In this document: positions 40,345 through 48,311 of the stretch, one piece after another
How the letters are laid out: every line of letters starts with the position of its first letter
How positions within the stretch are numbered: position 1 is the stretch's first letter
DNA from: Azonexaceae bacterium
Lineage (GTDB): Bacteria; Pseudomonadota; Gammaproteobacteria; Burkholderiales; Rhodocyclaceae
DNA length: 64,000 nucleotides
Assembly: GCA_013335535.1 (NCBI GenBank)
Contig: JAAXVL010000008.1
Location: forward strand, 62,001 to 126,000
Direction: 5' to 3'
Notes under the pieces: generated by a model
Databases searched by the model: none
The model's input: the letters and a program-made list of their open reading frames with translations, nothing else
What the model was told of the DNA's origin: nothing
Made by a program: the position numbers and the translations under genes

Positions 40345-40354
40345 CCGTGGCAAG
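40326..40354 (+). repeat. Dispersed element, copy 12 (gene junction)
   Basis: ACCCAAAAAAGGAGG followed by TTGACCGTGGCAAG. The usual CC of CCGG is replaced so that the tract contains a ribosome-binding site. It spans the stop codon of the dioxygenase and the start codon of the cytochrome gene. Confidence 0.75.
40334..40349 (+). promoter_or_regulatory. Ribosome-binding site and GTG start of the cytochrome b561 gene
   Basis: AAGGAGG (40334-40340) is 6 nt before the GTG at 40347. The GTG is part of the element core (GGTTGACCGTGG). This decides the start: the earlier in-frame TTG at 40341 touches the Shine-Dalgarno site and cannot be used. Confidence 0.85.
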
Positions 40355-40892
40355 CCACCATTACACCAGCACGGCCAAAGCCCTGCACTGGCTCATGGCC
40401 GCCCTGCTCTTCGGCCTGCTGGCGCTCGGTTTTTACATGCACGACCTGCCGCTGTCGCCGGAAAAGTTGCAACTCTACTCGTGGCACAAGTGGGCCGGCG
40501 TCAGCGCCTTCCTGCTCGTACTGTTCCGGCTGCTCTGGCGCGTCACGCACCGCCCGCCTGCGCTACCCGAGACGATGCCGAAGCTCGTGCAATTTGCCGC
40601 CCACGCTGGCCATTTTGGGCTCTACGTCCTGATGATCGCCATTCCGCTGTCCGGCTGGCTGATGAGTTCGGCCAAGGGCTTCCAGACAGTCTGGTTCGGC
40701 GTCCTGCCCATCCCTGACCTGCTCGACAAAAACAAGGAAGTCGGCGATCTGCTGCAGACGGTGCACATGAGCCTCAACCTGCTTTTCATCGCCGTGCTGG
40801 CCGGCCACATTGGCGCCGCCCTCAAACATCACTTCGTCGACAAGGACGACATCCTGATTCGCATGGCCCCCCGCCACTCCAAGGAGAAATGA
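40347..40892 (+). CDS. Cytochrome b561 family di-heme membrane protein
   Basis: The 181-residue protein has four transmembrane helices with the heme-ligand histidines of bacterial cytochrome b561 (CybB): AKALHWLMAALLFG, YSWHKWAGVSAFLLVL, TVHMSLNLLFIAVLAGHIGA. It passes electrons from the quinol pool, possibly superoxide to quinone as in E. coli CybB. YceI-like proteins follow immediately, a conserved neighbour pair. The GTG start is supplied by the dispersed element. Confidence 0.9.
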   Translation: MASHHYTSTAKALHWLMAALLFGLLALGFYMHDLPLSPEKLQLYSWHKWAGVSAFLLVLFRLLWRVTHRPPALPETMPKLVQFAAHAGHFGLYVLMIAIPLSGWLMSSAKGFQTVWFGVLPIPDLLDKNKEVGDLLQTVHMSLNLLFIAVLAGHIGAALKHHFVDKDDILIRMAPRHSKEK

Positions 40893-40894
40893 AC

Positions 40895-41449
40895 ATGAAA
40901 CGCCTCGCCTTAGCACTTGCCTTCGCCACCCTCATACCGGCCGCCCATGCCGTCGAATACACCCAGATCCAGCCCGACAAGAGCGCCATCAACTTCGTCT
41001 ACAAGCAGATGGGCGTCGCGGTCGACGGGAAATTCAAGAAATTTTCGAGCACTCTGAATTTCGACCCGGCCAAGCCGGCCGCCGCCAAGGCGAGCTTCGA
41101 CGTCGAACTGGCCAGCGTCGACACCGGAGCCCCGGAAGGCGACCAGGAAGTAGCCGGCAAGCCGTGGTTCAACACCAAGGTCTTCCCCTCCGCCAAATTT
41201 GTTTCCGGTACCGTCAAACCGCTCGGCGGCAACAAGTACGAAGTCGCCGGCCAGCTCAGCATCAAGGGCAAGACCCAGGACGTCGTTGTCCCAGCCACCT
41301 TCACGGCGCAAGGTAACACCGGCATCTTCGACGGCAGCTTCACCATCCGCCGCGCCGACTTTTCCATCGGCGAAGGCAGCTGGGCCAAGTTCGACATCGT
41401 CGCCAACGACGTCCAGATCAAGTTCCGCATTACCGCTTCAACGAAATAA
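40895..41449 (+). CDS. YceI family periplasmic lipid-binding protein (first copy)
   Basis: The 184-residue protein has a signal peptide (MKRLALALAFATLIPAAHA) and the lipocalin-like YceI pattern: INFVYKQMGVAVDGKFKKFS, WFNTKVFPSAKFVSGTV, LSIKGKTQDVVVPATF. YceI proteins bind polyisoprenoids such as ubiquinone precursors. The ATG at 40895 is chosen over the overlapping ATG at 40889 because AAGGAG is 8 nt upstream. Confidence 0.92.
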   Translation: MKRLALALAFATLIPAAHAVEYTQIQPDKSAINFVYKQMGVAVDGKFKKFSSTLNFDPAKPAAAKASFDVELASVDTGAPEGDQEVAGKPWFNTKVFPSAKFVSGTVKPLGGNKYEVAGQLSIKGKTQDVVVPATFTAQGNTGIFDGSFTIRRADFSIGEGSWAKFDIVANDVQIKFRITASTK

Positions 41450-41476
41450 ACCCCAACCCACAACAGGAGAATCACC

Positions 41477-42046
41477 ATGAAAAAACAACTCGCCATCCTC
41501 GCCCTCGCCATCGCAGCCGCCACCCCGGCTCTCGCCGCACCGGAAACCTTCACGCTGGACGGCACGCACAGCTTCCCACGCTTCTCGTACAGCCACTTCG
41601 GCTACTCGGTCCAGATGAGCCGCTTCGACAAGACCACCGGCACCATCGTCCTCGACAAGGCCGCCAAGACCGCCAAGATCGACCTCGTGATCGACACCAA
41701 GTCGGTCAGCACCGGTTCCGAAACCTTCAACGAGCACATCCAGGGCGAAGATTTCCTCGACACCGCCAAGTACCCGACCGCCACCTTCAAGTCGACCAAA
41801 GTTGTGTTTGAAGGCGACAAACCGGCCTCCATCGAAGGCAACCTGACCCTCAAGGGCGTGACCAAGCCGGTCGTCCTGAAGGTAACCGGCTACCAGGCCA
41901 TGCCGCATCCGATGGTCAAGAAGGACGCCATCGGCGGCACCGCCACGACCACCGTCAAGCGTACCGATTTCAACATGGGCAAGTACGCACCTTACGTTGG
42001 CGACGATGTCACCATCGACATCGCGATCGAAGCGATCAAGCAGTAA
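41477..42046 (+). CDS. YceI family periplasmic lipid-binding protein (second copy)
   Basis: The 189-residue protein has a signal peptide (MKKQLAILALAIAAATPALA) and the typical YceI core: LDGTHSFPRFSYSHFGYSVQ, FNEHIQGEDFLDTAKYPTAT, NLTLKGVTKPVVLKV, MVKKDAIGGTATTTVKRTDF. It differs clearly from the copy 27 bp upstream, so the two are old paralogs with a shared role in quinone or lipid handling beside cytochrome b561. Confidence 0.93.
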   Translation: MKKQLAILALAIAAATPALAAPETFTLDGTHSFPRFSYSHFGYSVQMSRFDKTTGTIVLDKAAKTAKIDLVIDTKSVSTGSETFNEHIQGEDFLDTAKYPTATFKSTKVVFEGDKPASIEGNLTLKGVTKPVVLKVTGYQAMPHPMVKKDAIGGTATTTVKRTDFNMGKYAPYVGDDVTIDIAIEAIKQ

Positions 42047-42063
42047 TCGCTTCAGCCGAACGT

Positions 42064-42096
42064 AAAAATGCCGCCTCGATCAAGGCGGCATTTTTG
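42064..42096 (+). terminator. Terminator of the dioxygenase-cytochrome-YceI operon
   Basis: The stem AAAAATGCCGCCT/AGGCGGCATTTTT with a 6-base loop ends in a T tract, 17 bp after the second yceI stop. Symmetry allows bidirectional action toward the convergent HD-GYP gene. Confidence 0.9.
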
Positions 42097-42139
42097 CATT
42101 CATGCACGACACTTTTGCCGCCACGTCAGCCCTTTCAAA

Positions 42140-44215
42140 TCACGAAGCTTTGGCCGAAGGCGACGACCACTGTATCCACTCCGGCCGATTCTCGGCGACA
42201 TGGAACAGAGCAGCGACAACGTGGCGATCATATTTGGAGCCACTCTCGCTCAACAGTTTGTCGAGTGTCTGCTCCAGCGGAACTCCAGACCGATAGGCCC
42301 GCGCACTGACCATGGCCACGAAGGCATTGGCCACCGCCAGAATCCGGCTTTCAATCAAAAGATCTGCTTCCTTCAGGCCCGCCGGGTACCCGCTTCCATC
42401 CAGGTGCTCGCTCTTCTGGGCGATGACATCGATGACCGGTCCTTCAAACTCGATTGCCTTCAGCACTGCGACAGAGTGCTGAACGTGCGATTGCATGATC
42501 TTCTGTTCGTCGGGAGTCAGCATTTCCGGCTTGGTCAGCAAATCGCGCGGCAGCATTATCTTGCCGACATTGGCCAGTTTGGCCGCCATGTCGAGCGTCT
42601 CCGCAGCCGCATCAGCGAGCCCCAGTTCGCGTGCAATAGCTCCGGCGACCAGCGCCGTACGCATCGAGTGCTCTGTACTGTAAGGATCATGCGAATCAAC
42701 AATGGAGGTCAGGACACCGACTAGCTGGTTCATCAAGGCCTGACGTTTTTTCTGCGCATCCTGTTCAAGCGTCATGTCGCGCGCGATGCAAAGGACCAAC
42801 CCCGGACCCTCATTCGTCGGAATAGGTACGGCTGAAAAATAGGCATGGCGTGCAATACCGCCAATTTCCAGATCCAGCATTCGCGAAACAGGCTGAGAGG
42901 TCCTCAGACTTTCTAGGACGAGCGCATCTATCTGATGAGACACCGAGGGACCGACGATACTGGAAAGTGTTTTTCCTCGAAGTACCTGCTCGGACTCGTT
43001 AACCAGGGAAGCAAACGCCTTGTTGCAGAACTTCAGGCGCTCCTGTTCGACAGTAAAGACAAGGTCTGGAGTTCCATCCATGACACTCATCAACAATGCA
43101 GACTGATCCGCGAGTTCGCGAGACTTGCTGCGTAGCACTTCGGACGCTGATCGTTCCTTGACGCTAGCGCCATGCCACCAGGCCGCAACCAAACCAGCCG
43201 CTATTACCAAAACGGCAAAAGTCAGAGAAATCAGGAGGAAACGCTGATGATCCCGCGATTCCTTGAGAGCCTCCACGGCATCTATCTTCTGGACCAATAG
43301 CCAGGGAGTCTGGCGAAAACTTCTGCTAACTGCCAGCACCTCTCTTCCAGCGTAGTCCAGATTCCTGAAAAACCCTCCGGGCTTGCTCAACGCCTCGACC
43401 TCAACCTGATTCGCGGCGGCAAGTGACACCTGTTTACGCAGCGGCGCTGTTCCATCCGCGAGCGGAGAAATAAAGGCTAATGAATCCCCCTCCTGCCTCA
43501 CGAGCAACGTCTCATCAGCACTAGTCAGCGTTCCCTTCTTTAACAGCAAGGGAAACAGTTCGTCGCGAGCCCGCTTTACAGCCGCGACTACAGCGATCGG
43601 CTTCTGCCCGGCATCGTTTGACTGAACAGAAAAAACAGGGAGAACAAAACCCAGCACCACTTCTCCGCCATGATTTTCATACAAATCCTGTAGCGCCGGC
43701 TTCCCTGACTCAATGGCACGAAGCAGTGTTGCCTTCAAGACCTCATCAGCATGAAAGCCCGAAGTCCCGACAATCGTTTTACCGGAAGCATCAACAATAA
43801 TGATTCCCGAATCGGACGCAGAAGCAATGTTGGCCTGAACCTTTGTTTTTTGGGCCGTCAGGGAAAAGCCATTTTTTTCGGCTGTTGTTTCAAGCAGGTT
43901 GCGCAAATAACCAAATTGAGCCGCCTGAGAGTCGATATTTTCCGCATCTGGGGCTGCAACCAATTGCGAGAGGTAAAAACGCAATGATGCGTTATCAGCC
44001 AACTCCCTGACCACCCCATATTGGACATCAATCCACTGATTCAGGCTTTGAGATCGGCTCTCTGCAACCACACCCAACAGGGTTTCCCACGACCGCAGGT
44101 CACGCTCCCTCTCGCTGGCCGCATAGTTGATGATTGCCCAAACACCTGCAATCAGGAGCACCCCTAGCGCGAGAATCGCCGGAGCCCATTGTTTACGCCA
44201 CATTCGTGTTTTCAT
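42140..44215 (-). CDS. Membrane sensor protein with periplasmic domain, PAS and degenerate HD-GYP domain
   Basis: The protein (about 691 residues) has two transmembrane helices (about 10-30 and 325-350) around a large dCache-like periplasmic domain, then a PAS domain (about 385-500) and an HD-GYP region (about 515-670). The catalytic HD pair is replaced by AN (MAAKLANVGKIMLPRDLLTK) and the HH motif by EH (SEHLDGSGYPAGL), so phosphodiesterase activity is doubtful and it may act as a cyclic-di-GMP-responsive sensor. An alternative ATG lies at 44242; both have AGGA upstream. Confidence 0.82.
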   Translation of the reverse strand: MKTRMWRKQWAPAILALGVLLIAGVWAIINYAASERERDLRSWETLLGVVAESRSQSLNQWIDVQYGVVRELADNASLRFYLSQLVAAPDAENIDSQAAQFGYLRNLLETTAEKNGFSLTAQKTKVQANIASASDSGIIIVDASGKTIVGTSGFHADEVLKATLLRAIESGKPALQDLYENHGGEVVLGFVLPVFSVQSNDAGQKPIAVVAAVKRARDELFPLLLKKGTLTSADETLLVRQEGDSLAFISPLADGTAPLRKQVSLAAANQVEVEALSKPGGFFRNLDYAGREVLAVSRSFRQTPWLLVQKIDAVEALKESRDHQRFLLISLTFAVLVIAAGLVAAWWHGASVKERSASEVLRSKSRELADQSALLMSVMDGTPDLVFTVEQERLKFCNKAFASLVNESEQVLRGKTLSSIVGPSVSHQIDALVLESLRTSQPVSRMLDLEIGGIARHAYFSAVPIPTNEGPGLVLCIARDMTLEQDAQKKRQALMNQLVGVLTSIVDSHDPYSTEHSMRTALVAGAIARELGLADAAAETLDMAAKLANVGKIMLPRDLLTKPEMLTPDEQKIMQSHVQHSVAVLKAIEFEGPVIDVIAQKSEHLDGSGYPAGLKEADLLIESRILAVANAFVAMVSARAYRSGVPLEQTLDKLLSESGSKYDRHVVAALFHVAENRPEWIQWSSPSAKAS

Positions 44216-44387
44216 GATCTTGCAGTCCTGGCGACAGGACATTCGTATCTGTCCTGTGAGTTAGCCGAAACAATCTTTGACGCGGGTATCCACGAACCCT
44301 GCACAAAATTCGTGTCACAAATGCGCTTACCTGAATAAATCATATGTCCCGCCTAGTGCTTTGACAATTTACGATGACCGCAACACG

Positions 44388-45032
44388 TCACGGCAAATGC
44401 ATCCACCAATTCCGCTCATTCAATGAAAAAACGGGAACGTAATGGGCAATCTTCTGATGCGAAACAACTTCCCGGACCTGATTATCCAAAATAAAAATAT
44501 CATCTCGCATATAGACCGCCAACACTGCGTGGGGAATTCTGAGATTCGCATCCTGAACCACCACAATTCTCAGAGACTCTGCAGGAACGCCTAACTGCCT
44601 TAGGGAAAAATACTTAATGATGGCGAAATCTTCACAATCGCCGCCTAAAGTGAGGAATTCACGCGGAATCGCCCAATAGTCCGAACGACCGTAATTGTCC
44701 TGATCCAGCACATAGCGAAAGCGATTGGAAAACTCATTAACCACCGTGACCTGTTCGCGTGGAGAATGTCCACGCATGGTGCTGATCATCTCCAACCACT
44801 CGGGCACCTTGCATAGATTTATGGGACAGTTCTCCGCGTTCGGGCGGTCATCCGCATGACGACGCATAACCGAAACCCACTGAGGAAAGATCGAAAATCC
44901 CTCCTTGCGCTCCTCTCTGTAACTGAAGAGTTTGTAATCAAGCGAATGACTCTGTGCCGCTGAAATAGCCGAAAAGCAGGTTCCGACCAAACACACAAAT
45001 AATTGAAGCCATGTAAAAGCAGTATGTTGCAC
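44388..45032 (-). CDS. Transglutaminase-like cysteine protease, LapG/BTLCP family
   Basis: The 214-residue periplasmic protein has a signal peptide and the catalytic triad of LapG proteases: Cys in LTLGGDCEDFAIIKYFSL, His in LRIPHAVLAVYM and Asp in DIFILDNQV. LapG cleaves RTX-type surface adhesins unless held by the cyclic-di-GMP receptor LapD. No LapD or large adhesin gene is in the window. The gene is visibly lower in GC than its neighbours, matching the adjacent secretion locus. Confidence 0.88.
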   Translation of the reverse strand: MQHTAFTWLQLFVCLVGTCFSAISAAQSHSLDYKLFSYREERKEGFSIFPQWVSVMRRHADDRPNAENCPINLCKVPEWLEMISTMRGHSPREQVTVVNEFSNRFRYVLDQDNYGRSDYWAIPREFLTLGGDCEDFAIIKYFSLRQLGVPAESLRIVVVQDANLRIPHAVLAVYMRDDIFILDNQVREVVSHQKIAHYVPVFSLNERNWWMHLP

Positions 45033-45266
45033 GTATCAATCTCGGCCCTTGAAAGGCAAAAATACTTTTTGCACTGGAATGTTCCGAACTATCGCATACG
45101 CAAGTTTACTGTCGAATAACTTTACAGTTGTAAAAAACCTACACACGGAACCACTACAGGCCTGCAGGAAAGCAATCTCATGACATGAGCGACGAGTACC
45201 GCTTACACTTACAAAAATTAACGCTTTGTTACTGAATTACCATAACCACATATAGAGGTACGATAC
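45033..45266. other. Divergent A/T-rich intergenic region
   Basis: This 234-bp gap separates the LapG-like gene from the DUF560 gene and probably carries both promoters. AGAGG lies about 8 nt before the DUF560 start. No palindromic operator stood out to me. Confidence 0.45.
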
Positions 45267-46556
45267 ATGAATGCTCGCAAAGCAGAAACCATTGGAAACT
45301 TGAAAAAGGCCTGCCTGTCTGTCGTTCTGGCTTTTTCCGGGTTATCGGCCGCTACGGCTCAGGAAGCCGTCGATACGGAGAAATTATTCAAGGAAGGCAT
45401 CTTCCTGCGCGAACAAGGCCAGGTCTTCAGCGCCATCGAAGCGCTCGAAACAGTATTGAGCAACAATCCCTCACTCAATCGTGCCCGCCTGGAACTTGCC
45501 GTTGCTTATTTCCGCGCACTCAATCTCGACCAAGCCAACGCGCAGGCACAAAAAGTTCTTGACGACCCCAAGACGCCGGAAAACGTTCGTCTGGCTGTGT
45601 TGGCCTTCCAGGCCCAGATCAAGCGCGACCAGGCAGCTCTGACCGCCAAGCCACACACCTTCGAGCCGTCGATCTCGCTCGGTTTCCTGTACGACACCAA
45701 TGTTAACGTCGGCCCAAGTGGCGCTACCTTACCCGGCGGATTGGTTCTCACCCCGGGGTCGACCCCACAGCATGATTGGGCAGCAGTTGCCCAGGCTGGC
45801 ATAACCCACACTTACAACTCGCCGCTAGTCGTCCGCTTTGGCGAAACCGCATCACGCCTCATCTGGCAAACCAGTGCCGGCCTATATCACAAAAACTATT
45901 CCGAAAAGACCGACTTCAACCTGACGGCATTATCTCTGTCGACTGGTCCGGGCTGGGTTGCTCCGAACAAATGGCGCACCAAGCTCAATTTCCAGGCTGA
46001 TGCACTGTATCTTGGTGGAGACTATCTCGGCCTCTACACCTCCGTCTCGCCGACCTTCACTCTGCAACTCAATAATGGCGAGTTGACCTGGGACGCGCTG
46101 GTGCTGAACAAAAATTTCAACCGGGCAATCGACGCCGGACGTGACAGCAACTACTACTCAACAGGCTTGTCCTACGGCCACCTGTTCCTACAAGGAAAAC
46201 TGGCAGTCCAGGGTGGCGCTCACGTCTTCATGGAAGAAGCATCAGCCAACCGTTTCAGCAACGATGGCTGGGAAGCCTTCATTGGTACCAACATCGTCGC
46301 CTGGCAAAATGGCTCTGTATTCGGGCGCTACAGCTACAAGGAAACGAAGTTCGACGGCGCGGAACCCGTCTTCAATCTGGCACGCAATGAAACTGAGCAT
46401 CGCCTCGAAGTCGGCTTTGGCCACAACTTCAAGGAAGGTCTGATGAAAGACTGGCGCCTGTCCGGTAGCTGGCAATTCACTGACAACAACTCCAACGTCA
46501 GCATCTACACCTACGAGCGCGAAGTTGTTGGCGTCAATCTGGGGCGTTCGTTCTAA
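45267..46556 (+). CDS. DUF560 outer-membrane protein (Slam / type XI secretion translocator)
   Basis: The 429-residue protein has a signal peptide, an N-terminal TPR region (about 35-125: LFKEGIFLREQGQVFSAIEA, NRARLELAVAYFRALNLDQA) and a C-terminal beta-barrel (about 135-429) starting FEPSISLGFLYDTNVNVGPS and ending GVNLGRSF. That TPR-plus-barrel layout is the surface lipoprotein assembly modifier family, which moves surface lipoproteins and soluble hemophores across the outer membrane. The two genes downstream carry barrel-type C-termini expected of its cargo. It has its own terminator. Confidence 0.78.
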   Translation: MNARKAETIGNLKKACLSVVLAFSGLSAATAQEAVDTEKLFKEGIFLREQGQVFSAIEALETVLSNNPSLNRARLELAVAYFRALNLDQANAQAQKVLDDPKTPENVRLAVLAFQAQIKRDQAALTAKPHTFEPSISLGFLYDTNVNVGPSGATLPGGLVLTPGSTPQHDWAAVAQAGITHTYNSPLVVRFGETASRLIWQTSAGLYHKNYSEKTDFNLTALSLSTGPGWVAPNKWRTKLNFQADALYLGGDYLGLYTSVSPTFTLQLNNGELTWDALVLNKNFNRAIDAGRDSNYYSTGLSYGHLFLQGKLAVQGGAHVFMEEASANRFSNDGWEAFIGTNIVAWQNGSVFGRYSYKETKFDGAEPVFNLARNETEHRLEVGFGHNFKEGLMKDWRLSGSWQFTDNNSNVSIYTYEREVVGVNLGRSF

Positions 46557-46582
46557 AGCGACGCAACCAAAGCTTCCAAATC

Positions 46583-46611
46583 AAAGGGCGCCAGCAAGGC
46601 GCCCTTTTTTT
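46583..46611 (+). terminator. Terminator after the DUF560 gene
   Basis: AAAGGGCGCC/GGCGCCCTTT with an AGCAA loop and a run of seven T residues. It shares the GGCGCC stem with the terminators of both cargo genes. Confidence 0.93.
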
Positions 46612-46833
46612 GTCCGTCACTTTATTTTGCATACGACAGAAAACGACCACTAATACGTCGAATTTCTTTACACCACATCTCAATAAAAAACACAACCAGC
46701 TGATTCATTTGAATTTAATTTCTTGGCTCGATATATGCGTTGTAAAAAAGTGTAAAAGCCTTTCTTGCTTTCATAGCACCTGACACTACAGTGAAAACAA
46801 GACCATCGTTTTAGTCAGACAGTGAGGGATATC

Positions 46834-48111
46834 ATGAAAACAAAGCGTACAGTTATCGCAGCGTGTATCGCCACCCTCTTCATCAGCGGTACTGTGTTTG
46901 CAAAAGACACGTGGGAATACCATGAAAGCGGATGGAATAACGTCCATTCCTACGGCAAGGTAGCGATTGCACAAGACTCCGTCAGCCAATGGGGGCCGTG
47001 GGAGGATTTCGTTGAACCTGCAGCAGGAGCGCCATCAATCGGTATGCCCGGCGCGGGAGGCGGCGATCCATATCGGAACAATCCAAATACTGTAGTGGTA
47101 AATGAAGGTTGTGCGGCAGGGGCATGGTGTGGTTACGCCATATTCAAGAATTCATCGAACAATGGCGAATACGCCATGGGTCGCTCGTACTCATACTTCA
47201 AGCCATCCGAACCGTGGAATGCGAGCCTATTCACACTAATACCTATTCCCGACGACCCAAGCATCACCGCGGGAAGTGGGCGAGGTGAAGGCACGGTCTT
47301 CTGGCGCCTAAACCCACTTGGCAGTACCACTCCGACTTTCAGCGACTCGGTCACCAGTATCCCTGCGGATTTCGGTGGCGGCTACGGATGGTATCGGGAT
47401 GATGGCCTCCATCATTTTCATGCAGAAACGGGTAACGAAACAGAATCTGGATGGGAATACAGTTCGGCAAGCGGTTTTTCTCATAGCTGGTTTTCTGGCG
47501 AAGCGACAAACGTAGTGGGATATGGCTGGTTTGCGCTGGCAGTCAAGGCTGCCGATAAGGAAGTCGCTGTAGGCACCTTTGATCGTCAGGTAACGACATA
47601 CACCAGTGGTGACTACGCAGAAAACTATCGGTCTTGGGATGAAACCACAGCCAGAACGAATGGTTATTATGTTGCCGGGATCGCCACACCACAGGCTTAC
47701 TTGGCCGACCAACAGGCCAGAGATATCAGGGCCTACTACGCAGGCGGTAGTTTCGATGGATACAGCCAAGGGAAAGTCTTGATCCAGGTTCAATTCGCCC
47801 CGGGAACTTGGCAAGGACAGTGGACGGGCGCGATGAACTTCAAGGCGGATGGCAACATCAGCGGTGCAAACATTAGCTCAAACAATGTTTCAGCCCTGTA
47901 TTCAGGAAGCAGTTCTTCCTATTCTGGCTCCGTTCAAGGAACGTTCTATGGACAGCAAGCGGGATCAATCGGCGGGGTCTCAACTGTGACCAAGACCTAT
48001 ACTCCGCCAGTTGAAACACGTATAGCTCAAATGCCATCAACCCAAACGCAAACAGCAGTTTTCCTAGTCAACAAGGTTTATAGCACTGGATCCTCTGTTA
48101 AACCTGAATGA
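46834..48111 (+). CDS. Secreted protein with C-terminal TbpB-like barrel, probable type XI secretion cargo (copy 1)
   Basis: The 425-residue protein has a signal peptide ending VFAK with no lipobox cysteine, so it should be released as a soluble protein. An N-terminal region of unknown fold (SVSQWGPWEDFVEPAAGAP, CGYAIFKNS) is followed by an eight-strand-barrel-like domain (about 305-425): VLIQVQFAPGTWQGQWTG, NISGANISSN, GSVQGTFYGQQAGSIGG and TAVFLVNKVY. The FYGxxAxxIGG pattern is typical of TbpB/hemophilin cargo barrels. AGGG precedes the ATG by 6 nt. The ligand is unknown; heme or metal is a guess by analogy. Confidence 0.75.
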   Translation: MKTKRTVIAACIATLFISGTVFAKDTWEYHESGWNNVHSYGKVAIAQDSVSQWGPWEDFVEPAAGAPSIGMPGAGGGDPYRNNPNTVVVNEGCAAGAWCGYAIFKNSSNNGEYAMGRSYSYFKPSEPWNASLFTLIPIPDDPSITAGSGRGEGTVFWRLNPLGSTTPTFSDSVTSIPADFGGGYGWYRDDGLHHFHAETGNETESGWEYSSASGFSHSWFSGEATNVVGYGWFALAVKAADKEVAVGTFDRQVTTYTSGDYAENYRSWDETTARTNGYYVAGIATPQAYLADQQARDIRAYYAGGSFDGYSQGKVLIQVQFAPGTWQGQWTGAMNFKADGNISGANISSNNVSALYSGSSSSYSGSVQGTFYGQQAGSIGGVSTVTKTYTPPVETRIAQMPSTQTQTAVFLVNKVYSTGSSVKPE

Positions 48112-48135
48112 AATTTCGGCTAGTTTGCTGACATC

Positions 48136-48162
48136 AAAAGGCGCCAAAAGGCGCCTTTTTTT
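48136..48162 (+). terminator. Terminator after cargo gene 1
   Basis: AAAAGGCGCC/GGCGCCTTTT with an AAAA loop and eight T residues. Confidence 0.93.
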
Positions 48163-48311
48163 TCTACAAGCTAGGCCCGACAATTCAATTGCCAGAAAAG
48201 AGAAATACCTCACGGAAGGTGGATAACTTAAGGCGACACATCGTGAAAGTCTATCTAGACTAAGCCTATGTAAAGATTAGCAAATCAACATAAGCACCGA
48301 GAGGATAGATC

